Positions 40,905 to 50,513 are shown, counted from the stretch's first letter. The stretch is 64,000 nucleotides of DNA from Streptomyces sp. Je 1-369 (GCF_026810505.1 NZ_CP101750.1:2943254-3007253); one strand, 5' to 3'. Program-made: numbers and translations. The notes: generated from the letters alone by a model not told the origin.

Positions 40905-43900
40905 TCACTCCGTGCCCGGCAGTCCCGGGGGTGTCTTCGCCGGGGTCTCCGCCAGTGCGGCCAGCGCGATCCGGATCGCCTCGTCCAACTGCGGGTCGCG
41001 GCCCGACGCGTGGTCGTCCGGGGTGGTGACGACCTCCACGTCCGGATCGACGCCGTGGTTCTCGACGCCCCAGCCCTCGCCCTCCAGCCAGAACGCGTAC
41101 TTCGGCTGGGTCACCAGCGTCCCGTCGACCAGGCGGTAGCGGCTGTCGATGCCGATGACGCCGCCCCACGTGCGGGTGCCCACCACGGGCCCGATGCCGA
41201 GCGCCCTGATCGCGGCGTTGACGATGTCGCCGTCGGAGCCGGAGAACTCGTTGGCGACGGCGACGACCGGGCCGCGCGGCGCGTCCGCCGGATAGCTGAA
41301 CGCGCGGGAGTCGCGGGGCAGGTCCCAGCCGACGACGCGGCGCGCCAGCTTCTCCACGACGAGCTGCGAGGTGTGCCCGCCGCGGTTCTCCCTGACGTCC
41401 ACGACCAGGCCCTCGCGGGCGACCTCGACGCGCAGGTCGCGGTGGATCTGCGCCCAGCCGGGCGCCTGCATGTCGGGCACGTGGAGGTAGCCGAGGCGGC
41501 CTCCCGAGTGCTCGTGGACGTACGCCCGCCGGTCGGCGACCCAGGCGTGGTAGCGCAGCGGCTCCTCGTCGTCGAGGGGGACGACCACGGCGTGCCGGGC
41601 GTCGCCGCCGCCGGACGGCGAGATCGTCAGCTCGACGGCCTTGCCCGCGGTGCCCACGAGGAGCGGGCTCGGGCCGGTGACGGGGTCGACGGTCCTGCCG
41701 TTGACCTCGACGATCGCGTCACCGGGGCGCACCGCGACGCCGGGCGCGGCGAGCGGCGACTGCGCGTCGGGGTCGGACGTCTCCGAGGGCAGGATGCGGC
41801 CGATGCGCCACAGGCCGTCCTCGCCGCGCGCGAGGTCCGCGCCGAGGAGCCCCTGCCGGTGCGATCCGCCCCCGCCGCCGCGCGGGGTGACGTAGGCGTG
41901 CGAGGTGCCGAGCTCGCCGTGCACCTCCCACAGCAGGTCGACGAGGTCGTCGTGGGTGGCGACGCGGGCGAGGACGGGGCGGTAGCGCTCCAGTACGGCG
42001 TTCCAGTCGACGCCGCCCATGTCGGGCCGCCAGAAGTTGTCCCGCATGAGGCGGCCCGTCTCGTCGTACATCTGGCGCCACTCGGCCGCGGGGTCGATGG
42101 TGTGGCGGATGCGGGTGAGGTCGACGGTGATGTTCGACGCGCTGTCCTCGTCGCCGGAGGCGCGCCGGTCACTGGGTACGACCTTCAGCTTGCCGTCGGT
42201 CCACAGCAGGATCCGCTTGCCGTCGCCGGTGACCGCGAAGTGGTCGGCGTCCGAGGAGAGTTCCTCGACGCGGCGCTCCACGAAGTCGTACCGCTCCAGC
42301 TCGGTCCTCGGGTCCGGGTCGTGCGGGGTGGCGCGGGAGGCGCCGAGGACGCCGCGCACCGGGTGGCGCAGCCACAGCAGGCCGTCCTTCGCGGCCCGCA
42401 GCATGCTGTAGCGGGCGGCCTCGACGGGGAACGGCACGATGCGGTCGGCGAGCCCGTCGAAGTCGATGCGGGTGACGGGCGCGCCCTCGCTGTCGGGGGT
42501 CTCCGCGCCGTCCTGCGCGTCGAAGGGCCTGCCGTGGCGCTGCGGCCCGAAGGGGGACGGCGTGGTCGCGGCGAGCGTGATCAGGTACGGCCGTGAGCCG
42601 CCGACGAAGGCGAGGTCGAAGACGTGCTCGTCGTAGACCGGGTCGAAGGCGCGGGCGGAGAGGAACGCGAGGTGCTTGCCGTCGAGGGTGAACGCGGGCG
42701 CGTAGTCGCGGAAGCGCAGCGGGGTCGCCTCGGCCACCGACAGGTCGGCGGTGTTGGCGAGCTTCAGCTGCCGCAGCGGGCGCGGTCCCGGGTGGGACCA
42801 GGCGAGCCAGGCGGAGTCGGGCGAGAAGACGAGCCCGGTGGCCTCGCCGTCCTCGCTGCGGTCGACCTCACGGACCTCTCCGCTCTCGCGCTCGACGAGC
42901 AGCACGCGCCCGTCGTGCGAGGCGACGGCGGCGCGGGAGCCGTCGGGGGCGACGGCGAGCCCGAGGACCCGGCCGAGCTGGCCGACCGCGAGCCTGCGCG
43001 GGGTGGCGCCGGGCGCGGAGCCGGTGGCGGGCGCGAACTCCAGGGCCTCGTCGCCCTCGGCGTCCGTGACCCACACGACGTGCTCCTCGCCCTGCACGCG
43101 GAACGTACGCGGCAGCCTGGCGCGCACTCCTTGCTCGGCGGCGAGCGCGCGGGCGGGGCCTTCGCGGTGCGTGACCCAGTGGACGGAGCCGCGCACGGAG
43201 ACGGCGCTGCCGCGTCCGGTGTGGTCGGGCGCGGCGGCCCCGAACCAGCGGGCGGCGCTCACGGGATGCGGTTGCAGGTCGGTGCGCTGGCCGCCGAGGC
43301 GCAGGTCGACGCGGCGGGGTTCGGCGTCCGACAGGTCGTCCAGGAGCCAGAGTTCACCTGCGGACACGTAGACGACGCGGGTGCCGTCGGTGGCCGCGTG
43401 GCGCGCGTAGAAACCGTCGAGCGGGGTGTGGCGGCGCAGGTCGGAGCCTTCGGGCAGGGACGAGTAGAGGGCGCCGACGCCTTCGTGGTCGGAGAGGAAG
43501 GCGATGCGCTCGCCGACGAGGAGCGGGTACTCGATGTTGCCGTCGAGCTCTTCGTGGACGCGTACGAAACGGGGCTCTCCGTCACCGGGCGCCGCGCCGT
43601 CCGCGCCGGTGCGCCGGATCCACAGCTTGCCCGCGGTGCCGCCCCGGTACCGCTTCCACCAGGCGGCCTCGCGGCCCATCGGGGCGGAGAGCAGCAGGAC
43701 CTGCCCGTCGGGGCCGTGGGCGGCGTCGCCGACGGGGCCGTACGGCAGGGTGGTGGCGGGGCCGCCGTCGAGCGGCACGGCCCGCGCCCAGCTGCGGCGC
43801 AGGGAGGCCTGTCCCGTCGCGCTGACCGCGAGGACCTGCCCCTCGGGGGTCCAGCCGCGCACGGCGGTACGCCAACTCCCCCAGTACGTCAGCCGCTTGG

Positions 43901-44144
43901 ACGGGCCGCCGTCGACGGGGGCGATGTGCACCTCGGGGGCTCCGTCGCGCGTGGAGGTCCAGGCGACGGTCGTGCCGTCAGGCGATATCCGTGGGTGGTT
44001 CACGGGCATGTTGTCGGCGCTGACCCGCCAGGCCCGGCCTCCGTCGAGGGGCGCGACCCAGACGTCGTCCTCCGCCGTGAAGGTGAGCAACTCGCCGTGG
44101 AGGTGCGGGAACCGGAGATATGCGTGCTGCGCTGCCTCTGTCAC
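40905..44144 (-). CDS. Tricorn protease homologue (S41 family)
   Basis: A 1079-aa cytoplasmic protease of the tricorn type. The N-terminal ~600 residues are WD/PD40-like beta-propeller repeats, two rings that in the archaeal enzyme gate substrate entry and product exit. A PDZ domain follows (near PGDAIVEVNGRTVDPVT), then the S41 core with histidine in GELGTSHAYV, nucleophile serine in NEFSGSDGDIV and the later acidic residue. It is thought to finish the breakdown of peptides made by proteasome or Clp proteases. GTG start with MTEAAQHAY. It has no paralogue or dedicated peptidase next to it here. Confidence 0.93.
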   Translation of the reverse strand: MTEAAQHAYLRFPHLHGELLTFTAEDDVWVAPLDGGRAWRVSADNMPVNHPRISPDGTTVAWTSTRDGAPEVHIAPVDGGPSKRLTYWGSWRTAVRGWTPEGQVLAVSATGQASLRRSWARAVPLDGGPATTLPYGPVGDAAHGPDGQVLLLSAPMGREAAWWKRYRGGTAGKLWIRRTGADGAAPGDGEPRFVRVHEELDGNIEYPLLVGERIAFLSDHEGVGALYSSLPEGSDLRRHTPLDGFYARHAATDGTRVVYVSAGELWLLDDLSDAEPRRVDLRLGGQRTDLQPHPVSAARWFGAAAPDHTGRGSAVSVRGSVHWVTHREGPARALAAEQGVRARLPRTFRVQGEEHVVWVTDAEGDEALEFAPATGSAPGATPRRLAVGQLGRVLGLAVAPDGSRAAVASHDGRVLLVERESGEVREVDRSEDGEATGLVFSPDSAWLAWSHPGPRPLRQLKLANTADLSVAEATPLRFRDYAPAFTLDGKHLAFLSARAFDPVYDEHVFDLAFVGGSRPYLITLAATTPSPFGPQRHGRPFDAQDGAETPDSEGAPVTRIDFDGLADRIVPFPVEAARYSMLRAAKDGLLWLRHPVRGVLGASRATPHDPDPRTELERYDFVERRVEELSSDADHFAVTGDGKRILLWTDGKLKVVPSDRRASGDEDSASNITVDLTRIRHTIDPAAEWRQMYDETGRLMRDNFWRPDMGGVDWNAVLERYRPVLARVATHDDLVDLLWEVHGELGTSHAYVTPRGGGGGSHRQGLLGADLARGEDGLWRIGRILPSETSDPDAQSPLAAPGVAVRPGDAIVEVNGRTVDPVTGPSPLLVGTAGKAVELTISPSGGGDARHAVVVPLDDEEPLRYHAWVADRRAYVHEHSGGRLGYLHVPDMQAPGWAQIHRDLRVEVAREGLVVDVRENRGGHTSQLVVEKLARRVVGWDLPRDSRAFSYPADAPRGPVVAVANEFSGSDGDIVNAAIRALGIGPVVGTRTWGGVIGIDSRYRLVDGTLVTQPKYAFWLEGEGWGVENHGVDPDVEVVTTPDDHASGRDPQLDEAIRIALAALAETPAKTPPGLPGTE

Positions 44145-44193
44145 ACCGACCAGCCTAAGCAGGCTCCGCGCGGGCCGACAGGGGCACGAACGA

Positions 44194-44817
44194 TCATTTC
44201 CCGGGCACGCAGTCGCAGGTCGGCCGGGGCGGCGGCGGGTCGGCGGTGACGGTCACGGTGACGGTGGGGGTGGGCGCGGGGTCGGGCTCCTGGTGGGTGG
44301 GCGGGGTGGAGGGCTGCTCGCCCCCGCCGTTCCCGCCGTCTCCGTTTCCGTCTCCGTTCCCGTCTCCGTCACCATCCCCGGCCTCGCAGTTGCCGAGCAC
44401 ATCGACGCGGAACCACTGCTCGCCGCCGACCTTGGCGGTGAGGTTGCCGCGTACGCAGGCCCCGTCGACGACGGAGCTCACCCGGCCCTTGACGCTGATG
44501 TCCGTGCCGTCGTCGGTCTCGCCCTGGCAGTCCACCTCGATCACGGACTCCGTCGCGGCGGACCCGCTGTGCGGCGTGACCTTGTCCTTGAAGCTCGCGG
44601 TGCAGCTGAGCCAGGACACGTCGGCGCCCTGCCGCTCCAGCTCCTTGGTCCCCGTCTCGTCCACGGTGAGCGCGACCGCGGAGGTGTTCATACCGCTGGC
44701 CACGGGGTCGCACGCGGTGACTCCCAGCGCGGCGGCGCCGGCGAGCCCGACGGCGTACAGGATCGTCGTACGCCGTGTCCCCGACACCCGGCCGCGTAAC
44801 CGCCTCAATGCCCCCAT
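44194..44817 (-). CDS. Small secreted lipoprotein with Gly-Asp-Asn tail, TTA-containing
   Basis: 207 aa. A positively charged N-terminus, a hydrophobic segment and the lipobox LGVTAC indicate lipid attachment outside the cell. The central ~90 residues have two cysteines in the mature part (WLSCTASFKDK, EVDCQGETDD) and two more later; no family is recognised. Residues ~150-175 are a Gly-Asp-Asn repeat, followed by a Pro/Thr/Val stretch, probably a flexible wall linker. Codon 7 is TTA (44797-44799), so translation should need the bldA leucyl-tRNA and be limited to late growth or development. Confidence 0.75.
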   Translation of the reverse strand: MGALRRLRGRVSGTRRTTILYAVGLAGAAALGVTACDPVASGMNTSAVALTVDETGTKELERQGADVSWLSCTASFKDKVTPHSGSAATESVIEVDCQGETDDGTDISVKGRVSSVVDGACVRGNLTAKVGGEQWFRVDVLGNCEAGDGDGDGNGDGNGDGGNGGGEQPSTPPTHQEPDPAPTPTVTVTVTADPPPPRPTCDCVPGK

Positions 44818-44871
44818 GGGCGGCAGAGTGCCACCGCGCACGCCGGTGCGGTAGACCGCTTGCGGCCATGC

Positions 44872-45264
44872 TCAGGTGCGCAGCAGCAGCCACTCCTGCA
44901 ACTCCACGAGGTTGCCCTCGGGGTCCTTGAGGTGGGCGACCCGCATGCGCTCCGTCATGGGCGCGGGCCCGTGCGCGAGGACCGCCCCGCGTCCGACGAT
45001 CTCCGCGCAGTACGCGTCCAGGTCGTCGACCCTGAGCACCACCAGCGAGCGGTGCCCGGTCGCGGCGTCGGCCAGCTCGCCGAGCAGCCCCGCCATCATC
45101 GCCCGGTCCTGGAGCGCGATGCCCGCCGAGCCGACGGCGGGACTGAACTTCTCGTACGGTCCGTCCTGGGCGCCCGACTGGGGCTTGAGGCCCAGCACTT
45201 CGCCGTAGAAGCGGTAACAGGCGGGGAAGTCCGCGACGAGCAGACGCACCTGGGCGAGTTCCAA
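44872..45264 (-). CDS. VOC (glyoxalase) family protein
   Basis: A 130-aa vicinal-oxygen-chelate fold protein made of two beta-alpha-beta-beta-beta modules, from VRLLVADFPACYRFYGEVLGL to VAHLKDPEGNLVELQEW. The first histidine ligand seen in true glyoxalases is not obvious, while the last glutamate is present. Relatives include fosfomycin-type resistance proteins and dioxygenases; function unknown. TTG start with a GGGGG site; the ATG that appears nearby is in another frame. It follows rsmE by 21 bp. Confidence 0.8.
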   Translation of the reverse strand: MELAQVRLLVADFPACYRFYGEVLGLKPQSGAQDGPYEKFSPAVGSAGIALQDRAMMAGLLGELADAATGHRSLVVLRVDDLDAYCAEIVGRGAVLAHGPAPMTERMRVAHLKDPEGNLVELQEWLLLRT

Positions 45265-45285
45265 CGCATCCCCCGTGGGGTTCGG

Positions 45286-46029
45286 TCAGGACCAGCGGCC
45301 GGTGCGTCCGAGGAGCAGCGCGGTCGCCGCGGTCCCGGCGGTCGACGTGCGCAACACGGTACGCCCGAGCCGGTACGGCTTCGCGCCCGACTCGGCGAAC
45401 GCCGCGAGCTCCTCCGGCGATACGCCCCCTTCGGGCCCGACCACCAGCACGATGTGCCCGGCCGGGGGGAGTTCCGCCGTGGCCAGCGGGTCACTGCTGC
45501 CCTCCTCGTGCAGGACGGCCGCGAAGTCGGCGTCCGCGAGGAGCGCGGCGACCTGCTTGGTCGACGCGGCGTCGGCGACCTCCGGGAAGCGGGTCCGGCG
45601 GGACTGCTTGCCCGCCTCGCGCGCGGTGGCCCGCCACTTGGCGAGGGCCTTGAGGCCGCGCTCGCCCTTCCACTGCGTGATGCAGCGCGACGCGGTCCAC
45701 GGCACGACGGCGTCGACGCCGGTCTCCGTCATGGTCTCCACGGCGAGCTCGCCGCGGTCGCCCTTGGGCAGGGCCTGTACGACGGTGATGCGGGGCGACT
45801 CGGCGGGTTCGTCGGCGACGGAGTCCATGTGGACGATCAGCCGGTCCTTGCCCTCGGTGTCCACGACCACGCACTCCGCCCAGCGTCCGGCGCCGTCGGT
45901 CAGGACGACGTCCTCACCGGCGCGCAGCCGCTTCACGGAGACGGCGTGCCGACCCTCGGGCCCGTCGAGCACATAGCGCCCGCCCTCACCCGCGTCGAAA
46001 TGCTCGACGACGAAGACCGGGGCGGTCAT
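45286..46029 (-). CDS. rsmE: 16S rRNA m3U1498 methyltransferase
   Basis: A 247-aa SPOUT-class enzyme that methylates U1498 of 16S rRNA with SAM. An N-terminal PUA-like barrel starts with MTAPVFVVEHF. The C-terminal trefoil-knot shows VVQALPKGDRGELAVETMTETG, LVVGPEGGVSPEELAAF and the SAM-binding RLGRTVLRTSTAG. The start overlaps the stop of the nitronate monooxygenase gene (ATGA). Confidence 0.95.
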   Translation of the reverse strand: MTAPVFVVEHFDAGEGGRYVLDGPEGRHAVSVKRLRAGEDVVLTDGAGRWAECVVVDTEGKDRLIVHMDSVADEPAESPRITVVQALPKGDRGELAVETMTETGVDAVVPWTASRCITQWKGERGLKALAKWRATAREAGKQSRRTRFPEVADAASTKQVAALLADADFAAVLHEEGSSDPLATAELPPAGHIVLVVGPEGGVSPEELAAFAESGAKPYRLGRTVLRTSTAGTAATALLLGRTGRWS

Positions 46030-47105
46030 GCGGCACCCCCCGAAGCCGACGCGGCCTTCGCCCTCGCCTCGGCGAGTTCGGCGGCGAGGACCTCGACGAG
46101 CTGTCCGGCGGGCAGCTCGCGGGCGAGCCGGTGGCCCTGCCCGGCCCAGAGCGCCATGGCCTGCGCGTCCCCGGCCTTCGCGGCGGCCTTGCGCACGGCG
46201 CTGGTGAGGTGGTGGACCTCGGGGTAGGCGGCGGGGGCGTACGGGCCGTGCTCACGCATGAAGCGGTTGACGAGGCCGCGCGCGGGGCGCCCGGAGAACG
46301 CCCTGGTCAGCTCGGTCCGCACGAAGAGCGGGTTGGTCATGGCCTGCTTGTGGAGCGGGTTCGCGCCCGACTCGGGGGTGACGAGGAAGGCGGTGCCGAG
46401 CTGCGCGGCGTCGGCGCCCGCGGCGAGCACGGCGGCGATCTGCGCGCCGCGCATGAGCCCACCGGCGGCGACGATCGGAATCTGCACGGTCTCACGCACC
46501 TGCGTAATAAGTGAGAGCAACCCGATCCCGGCCCCATCGGCCTCCGGATTGTCCTTGTGTGTCCCTTGGTGCCCGCCCGCCTCGATGCCCTGCACGCACA
46601 CGGCGTCGGCGCCCGCCCACTGGGCGGTCTGGGCCTCTTCGGCGGTGGTGACGGTGACGACGGTCAGGGTGTTGACGCGGGCGAAGGCGTCGAGGACGTC
46701 ACGGGTGGGGCAGCCGAAGGTGAAGGAGACGAGCGGCACGGGGTCGTCGAGCAGGATCGCCAGCTTGGCGTCGTACCCGTCGTCGCGCCCGCTGTCCGGG
46801 TCGCCGAGCTCCGTCTCGTACCAGGTGGCTTCGCCGGCGAGCTGATTCCGGTACACCTCGATGGCCGCGGCGTCCGCGGTGTCGGGCTGCGGCATGAACA
46901 GGTTGACGCCGAACGCGCGCGAGGTGAGCCCCCGCAACTGTTTGATCTCCTGGTACATCCCGTCGGCGGTCTTGTACCCGGCAGCGAGAAACCCGAGCCC
47001 CCCTGCCTCGGCCACGGCCCCGGCCAGCGCGGACCCGGAGGCACCGCCCGCCATGGGGGCCTGCACGATCGGAAGACGACAGAGCTCGGTCAGTGCGGAG
47101 GACAT
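46026..47105 (-). CDS. Nitronate monooxygenase (NMO, FMN-dependent)
   Basis: A 359-aa TIM-barrel flavoprotein of the 2-nitropropane dioxygenase/NMO family. It opens with PIVQAPMAGGASGSALAGAVAEAGGLGFLA, has GIEAGGHQGTH (catalytic histidine) and the phosphate-binding IVAAGGLMRG / AQLGTAFL. It oxidises propionate 3-nitronate and similar toxins to harmless acids, nitrite and nitrate. The start MSSALTEL removes an implausible N-terminal extension. It is translated with rsmE. Confidence 0.9.
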   Translation of the reverse strand: MSSALTELCRLPIVQAPMAGGASGSALAGAVAEAGGLGFLAAGYKTADGMYQEIKQLRGLTSRAFGVNLFMPQPDTADAAAIEVYRNQLAGEATWYETELGDPDSGRDDGYDAKLAILLDDPVPLVSFTFGCPTRDVLDAFARVNTLTVVTVTTAEEAQTAQWAGADAVCVQGIEAGGHQGTHKDNPEADGAGIGLLSLITQVRETVQIPIVAAGGLMRGAQIAAVLAAGADAAQLGTAFLVTPESGANPLHKQAMTNPLFVRTELTRAFSGRPARGLVNRFMREHGPYAPAAYPEVHHLTSAVRKAAAKAGDAQAMALWAGQGHRLARELPAGQLVEVLAAELAEARAKAASASGGAA

Positions 47106-47222
47106 GACGGCATCGTGCCACGCCCTACATCCCGCACCGAATCGCGCACCCCGCACCGGGCGTGCGCCGCCCCGTCCGCCCCCTGCCCACCGTCGGCGTC
47201 TGCGGCCCGTCCCGGGTTGCTC

Positions 47223-47310
47223 GCGCAGTTCCCCGCGCCCCTGAAAGGCCCGTCCCGGGCCCCTTCAGGGGCGCGGGACGGGTTGCTTTTAGGGGCGCGG
47301 GGAACTGCGC
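47223..47310 (-). terminator. Nested inverted repeats built from the dispersed repeat
   Basis: GCGCAGTTCCCCGCGCCCCT at 47223-47242 pairs perfectly (20 bp) with AGGGGCGCGGGGAACTGCGC at 47291-47310. Between them a second stem (47251-47264 with 47267-47280, 14 bp with one mismatch, 2-base loop) can form. The whole sits in the 293-bp gap between dnaJ2 and the NMO gene, both leftward. It is placed as a dnaJ2 terminator, and each arm is a copy of the repeat at 4449 and 10892. Confidence 0.75.
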
Positions 47311-47398
47311 CACCAGCCCCCACGCACCCGCGGACGACGACAGAACCCCCGGCAGCGGAACGAACCGTCGCCGGGGGCCGAAGTCACCGCTCAAGGCG

Positions 47399-48538
47399 CT
47401 ACCGCCCGTTGAACGCGTCCTTCAGGCGGGAGAACAGGCCCTGCTGCCCCGGCTGGAACTGCCCCGTGGGCCGTTCCTCACCCCGCAGCTGCGCCAGCTC
47501 CCGCAGCAACCGCTCCTGCTCGGGTTCGAGCTTCGTCGGCGTAAGGACCTCGACGTGCACGATGAGGTCACCGCGACCGCCGCCCCGCAGGTGCGTGATG
47601 CCGCGCCCGTGCAGCGGCACGGACTGCCCCGACTGCGTGCCGGGCCGGATGTCGATCTCCTCCAGGCCGTCGAGCGTCTCCAGCGGCACCTTCGTGCCGA
47701 GGGCCGCCGCGGTCATCGGGATCGTCACCGTGCAGTGCAGGTCGTCGCCGCGCCGCTGGAAGACGGCGTGCGGCAGCTCGTGGATCTCCACGTACAGGTC
47801 ACCGGCGGGGCCACCACCGGGGCCGACCTCGCCCTCGCCCGCGAGCTGGATCCGCGTGCCGTTGTCGACACCGGCCGGGATCTTGACGGTCAGCGTCCGC
47901 CGCGAGCGGATCCGCCCGTCGCCCGCGCACTCGGGGCACGGCGTCGGCACGACCGTGCCGAACCCCTGGCACTGCGGGCAGGGCCGCGAGGTCATGACCT
48001 GGCCGAGGAAGGACCGCGTGACCTGGGACACCTCACCGCGACCGCGGCACATGTCACACGTCTGGGCCGAGGTACCGGGCGCGGCACCTTCACCACTACA
48101 GGTCGTACAGACGACAGCCGTGTCGACCTGGATGTCCTTGGTGGTCCCGAAGGCGGCCTCGTCGAGGTCGATCTCCAGACGGATCATGGCGTCCTGGCCG
48201 CGACGCGTGCGCGAGCGCGGTCCGCGCTGCGACGCCGTCCCGAAGAACGCGTCCATGATGTCGGAGAAGTTGCCGAAGCCGCCGGCGCCGAAGCCACCCG
48301 CGCCTCCGCCGCCGCCCGCCTGGGACAGCGGGTCGCCGCCGAGGTCGTAGACCTGCTTCTTCTGCGGGTCCGACAACACCTCGTACGCGGCGTTGATCTC
48401 CTTGAAGCGCTCCTGAGTCTTCGGGTCCGGATTCACATCCGGGTGAAGCTCACGCGCCAGCCTGCGGAAGGCCTTCTTGATTTCGTCCTGGGAAGCGTCG
48501 CGGCGCACGCCGAGTACGGCGTAGTAGTCCGTGGCCAC
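47399..48538 (-). CDS. dnaJ2: Molecular chaperone DnaJ (DnaJ2)
   Basis: A 379-aa type I Hsp40. The J domain has HPD in ARELHPDVN, then a Gly/Phe-rich region (GGGAGGFGAGGFGNF), four CxxCxGxG zinc repeats (CTTCSGEG, CDMCRGRG, CPQCQGFG, CPECAGDG) and the substrate-binding C-terminal domains. It stimulates DnaK and delivers unfolded proteins. The GTG start directly abuts the hrcA stop (TAAGTG), so the two are co-translated. It is repressed with hrcA by the upstream CIRCE site, as in other actinobacteria. Confidence 0.96.
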   Translation of the reverse strand: MATDYYAVLGVRRDASQDEIKKAFRRLARELHPDVNPDPKTQERFKEINAAYEVLSDPQKKQVYDLGGDPLSQAGGGGGAGGFGAGGFGNFSDIMDAFFGTASQRGPRSRTRRGQDAMIRLEIDLDEAAFGTTKDIQVDTAVVCTTCSGEGAAPGTSAQTCDMCRGRGEVSQVTRSFLGQVMTSRPCPQCQGFGTVVPTPCPECAGDGRIRSRRTLTVKIPAGVDNGTRIQLAGEGEVGPGGGPAGDLYVEIHELPHAVFQRRGDDLHCTVTIPMTAAALGTKVPLETLDGLEEIDIRPGTQSGQSVPLHGRGITHLRGGGRGDLIVHVEVLTPTKLEPEQERLLRELAQLRGEERPTGQFQPGQQGLFSRLKDAFNGR

Positions 48539-49555
48539 TTACGACTCCGCCAGGATCTGTCCGACGTAACGTGCCACTGCGCGTACTGCTCCCATCGTTC
48601 CCGGATAGTCCATGCGGGTCGGTCCGACCACGCCGAGTTTGGCGACTGCCTCGCTTCCCGAACCGTAGCCGACCGAGACCACGGACGTGGAGCTGAGCCC
48701 CTCATGGGCGTTCTCGTGACCGATCCGTACGGCCATGCCCGAATCCTGCACTTCCCCAAGCAACTTGAGGAGCACGACCTGCTCCTCGAGGGCTTCGAGA
48801 ACGGGCCGGATGGTGAGGGGAAAGTCATGTCCGAAGCGAGTGAGATTGGCGGTGCCGCCGATCATCAGCCGCTCTTCCGTCTCCTCCACGAGCGTCTCGA
48901 GGAGGGTGGACAGGACCGTCGCGACAGTGCCGCGGTCCTCGGCCTCGAAGGCCTCGGGCAGGTCCTGCACCAACTGTGGCACATCGGCGAAGCGCCGCCC
49001 CGCGACCCTGCTGTTCAGCCGGGCCCGCAGGTCCGCGAGCGCACTCTCGCCGAACGGCACCGGGCAGTCGATCATGCGCTGCTCGACCCGGCCCGTGTCG
49101 GTGATCAGTACGAGCATCAGCCGGGCGGGAGCCAGCGAGAGCAGCTCCACGTGCCGCACCGTCGACCGCGTGAGCGACGGGTACTGCACGACGGCGACCT
49201 GCCGGGTGAGCTGCGCGAGCAGCCGCACCGTGCGTCCCACGACGTCGTCGAGGTCGACGGCGCCGTCGAGGAAGTTCTGGATGGCGCGCCGCTCGGGCGC
49301 GGTCATCGGCTTGACCCCCGCGAGTTTGTCGACGAAGAGGCGGTAGCCCTTGTCGGTGGGGATGCGCCCCGCGCTGGTGTGCGGCTGGGCGATGAACCCT
49401 TCCTCCTCCAGCACCGCCATGTCGTTGCGGACGGTGGCCGGGGAGACCCCCAGACGGTGCCGCTCGGTGAGCGCCTTGGAGCCGACGGGCTCCTCCGTCC
49501 CCACATAGTCATGGACGATGGCGCGCAGCACTTCGAGCCTGCGTTCACTGAGCAT
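48539..49555 (-). CDS. hrcA: Heat-inducible transcription repressor HrcA
   Basis: A 338-aa repressor of class I heat-shock genes. The N-terminal winged HTH is [19 protein letters not shown]...[17 protein letters not shown], and the rest is the GAF-like HrcA domain with an inserted dimerisation arm. GroEL activates HrcA; in heat, GroEL is titrated and CIRCE is released. The start is fixed by GGAGGT 7 bases before the ATG. Upstream, at 49620, lies a perfect CIRCE element, so hrcA-dnaJ2 is autoregulated. Confidence 0.97.
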   Translation of the reverse strand: MLSERRLEVLRAIVHDYVGTEEPVGSKALTERHRLGVSPATVRNDMAVLEEEGFIAQPHTSAGRIPTDKGYRLFVDKLAGVKPMTAPERRAIQNFLDGAVDLDDVVGRTVRLLAQLTRQVAVVQYPSLTRSTVRHVELLSLAPARLMLVLITDTGRVEQRMIDCPVPFGESALADLRARLNSRVAGRRFADVPQLVQDLPEAFEAEDRGTVATVLSTLLETLVEETEERLMIGGTANLTRFGHDFPLTIRPVLEALEEQVVLLKLLGEVQDSGMAVRIGHENAHEGLSSTSVVSVGYGSGSEAVAKLGVVGPTRMDYPGTMGAVRAVARYVGQILAES

Positions 49556-49619
49556 CGCGCACACCTCCAGCTGTCTCCGTCGTTCACGACGGGCCCCGGT
49601 ATGCCCCGAGCCCCCTCGC

Positions 49620-49646
49620 CTGGCACTCCCCGCGGGCGAGTGCCAG
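49620..49646. promoter_or_regulatory. CIRCE operator
   Basis: CTGGCACTC, nine bases, GAGTGCCAG: a perfect 9-9-9 match to the CIRCE architecture (consensus TTAGCACTC-N9-GAGTGCTAA). It lies 64 bp upstream of hrcA, where HrcA binding would block the promoter. Confidence 0.95.
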
Positions 49647-49734
49647 CACTTCAAAAGGTCAGTGTACGGCCGTCGGGTACGGGCCGGGCAAGACAGCGGC
49701 TGCCGAACACCGCCCGTACGGATAGCGTCACCGT

Positions 49735-50478
49735 ATGAACGTGACGCCGGCATGGGAAGCGGCGGGCTGGGAGCGGCTCGCCCCGCGCGTGGGACGGTGC
49801 CGTCTGCCCGTCTGGGACTGCACGGCGGGGCTCGTCGTCGGCGACGACGCGGCCCTCATGATCGAGGCGGGGTCGAGCCTGGCCGAGGGCGCGGCGCTGC
49901 GCACGCAGGCCCGGCGGATCCTGGGCGGCGACCGCAGGGTGACCCATCTCGCGCTCACGCACCCGCACTTCGACCATGTACTCGGGGCTGCGGCGTTCGC
50001 GGGCGTGGAGGTGTACGGGGCGGTGGGCATCGACACGGTCTTCGCCAGGGGCCGCGACTCGCTGCGCGAGGACGCGGTGCGGCACGGCCTGGACCCGGAC
50101 GCGGCGGCGGAGGCGGCCGACCTCCTGGTCCGCCCGCACCACCTGGTGTGCGGGGAGTGGACGCTCGACCTGGGCGGCGGTGTCCAGGTGCTGCTGGCCA
50201 ACATCGGGCCCGGTCACTCCGGCCACGACCTGGCGGTCCTCGTGCCGGGTACCGACGGCGGCCGTGAGGTCGTCTTCTGCGGCGATCTGGTGGAGGAGTC
50301 GGGTGAGCCGCAGGCGGGCCCGGACGCGGCGCCGGGCCACTGGCCGGCGGCGCTCGACCGCCTCCTGGATCTGGGCGGCGAGGACGCGCACTACGTACCC
50401 GGGCACGGAGCGACGGTGAATGCGGCTTTTGTCCGTGCCCAACGCGCCACACTGGCAACCCGCTTCGGCGTGTCGTGA
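49735..50478 (+). CDS. Metallo-beta-lactamase fold hydrolase
   Basis: A 247-aa MBL-fold protein. The zinc motif is [11 protein letters not shown], with later ligands in [21 protein letters not shown] and YVPGHGATV. There is no signal peptide or extra domain, so a cytoplasmic thioester or ester hydrolase of the glyoxalase II/MBL type is most likely; the substrate is unknown. A TAGCGT -10 (49723-49728) with CTGCCG 17 bp upstream would place the transcript start at or next to the ATG, so the mRNA may be leaderless. It is divergent from hrcA. Confidence 0.85.
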   Translation: MNVTPAWEAAGWERLAPRVGRCRLPVWDCTAGLVVGDDAALMIEAGSSLAEGAALRTQARRILGGDRRVTHLALTHPHFDHVLGAAAFAGVEVYGAVGIDTVFARGRDSLREDAVRHGLDPDAAAEAADLLVRPHHLVCGEWTLDLGGGVQVLLANIGPGHSGHDLAVLVPGTDGGREVVFCGDLVEESGEPQAGPDAAPGHWPAALDRLLDLGGEDAHYVPGHGATVNAAFVRAQRATLATRFGVS

Positions 50479-50513
50479 CGCGTGACGCCTCCGCTCTTCC
50501 TATCGTCACCAGA

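Noticed and set aside
47106..47398. Possible insertion element between dnaJ2 and the NMO gene because of inverted repeats
   Set aside because: No transposase frame fits in 293 bp and no target duplication is seen; the arms are copies of the dispersed repeat.
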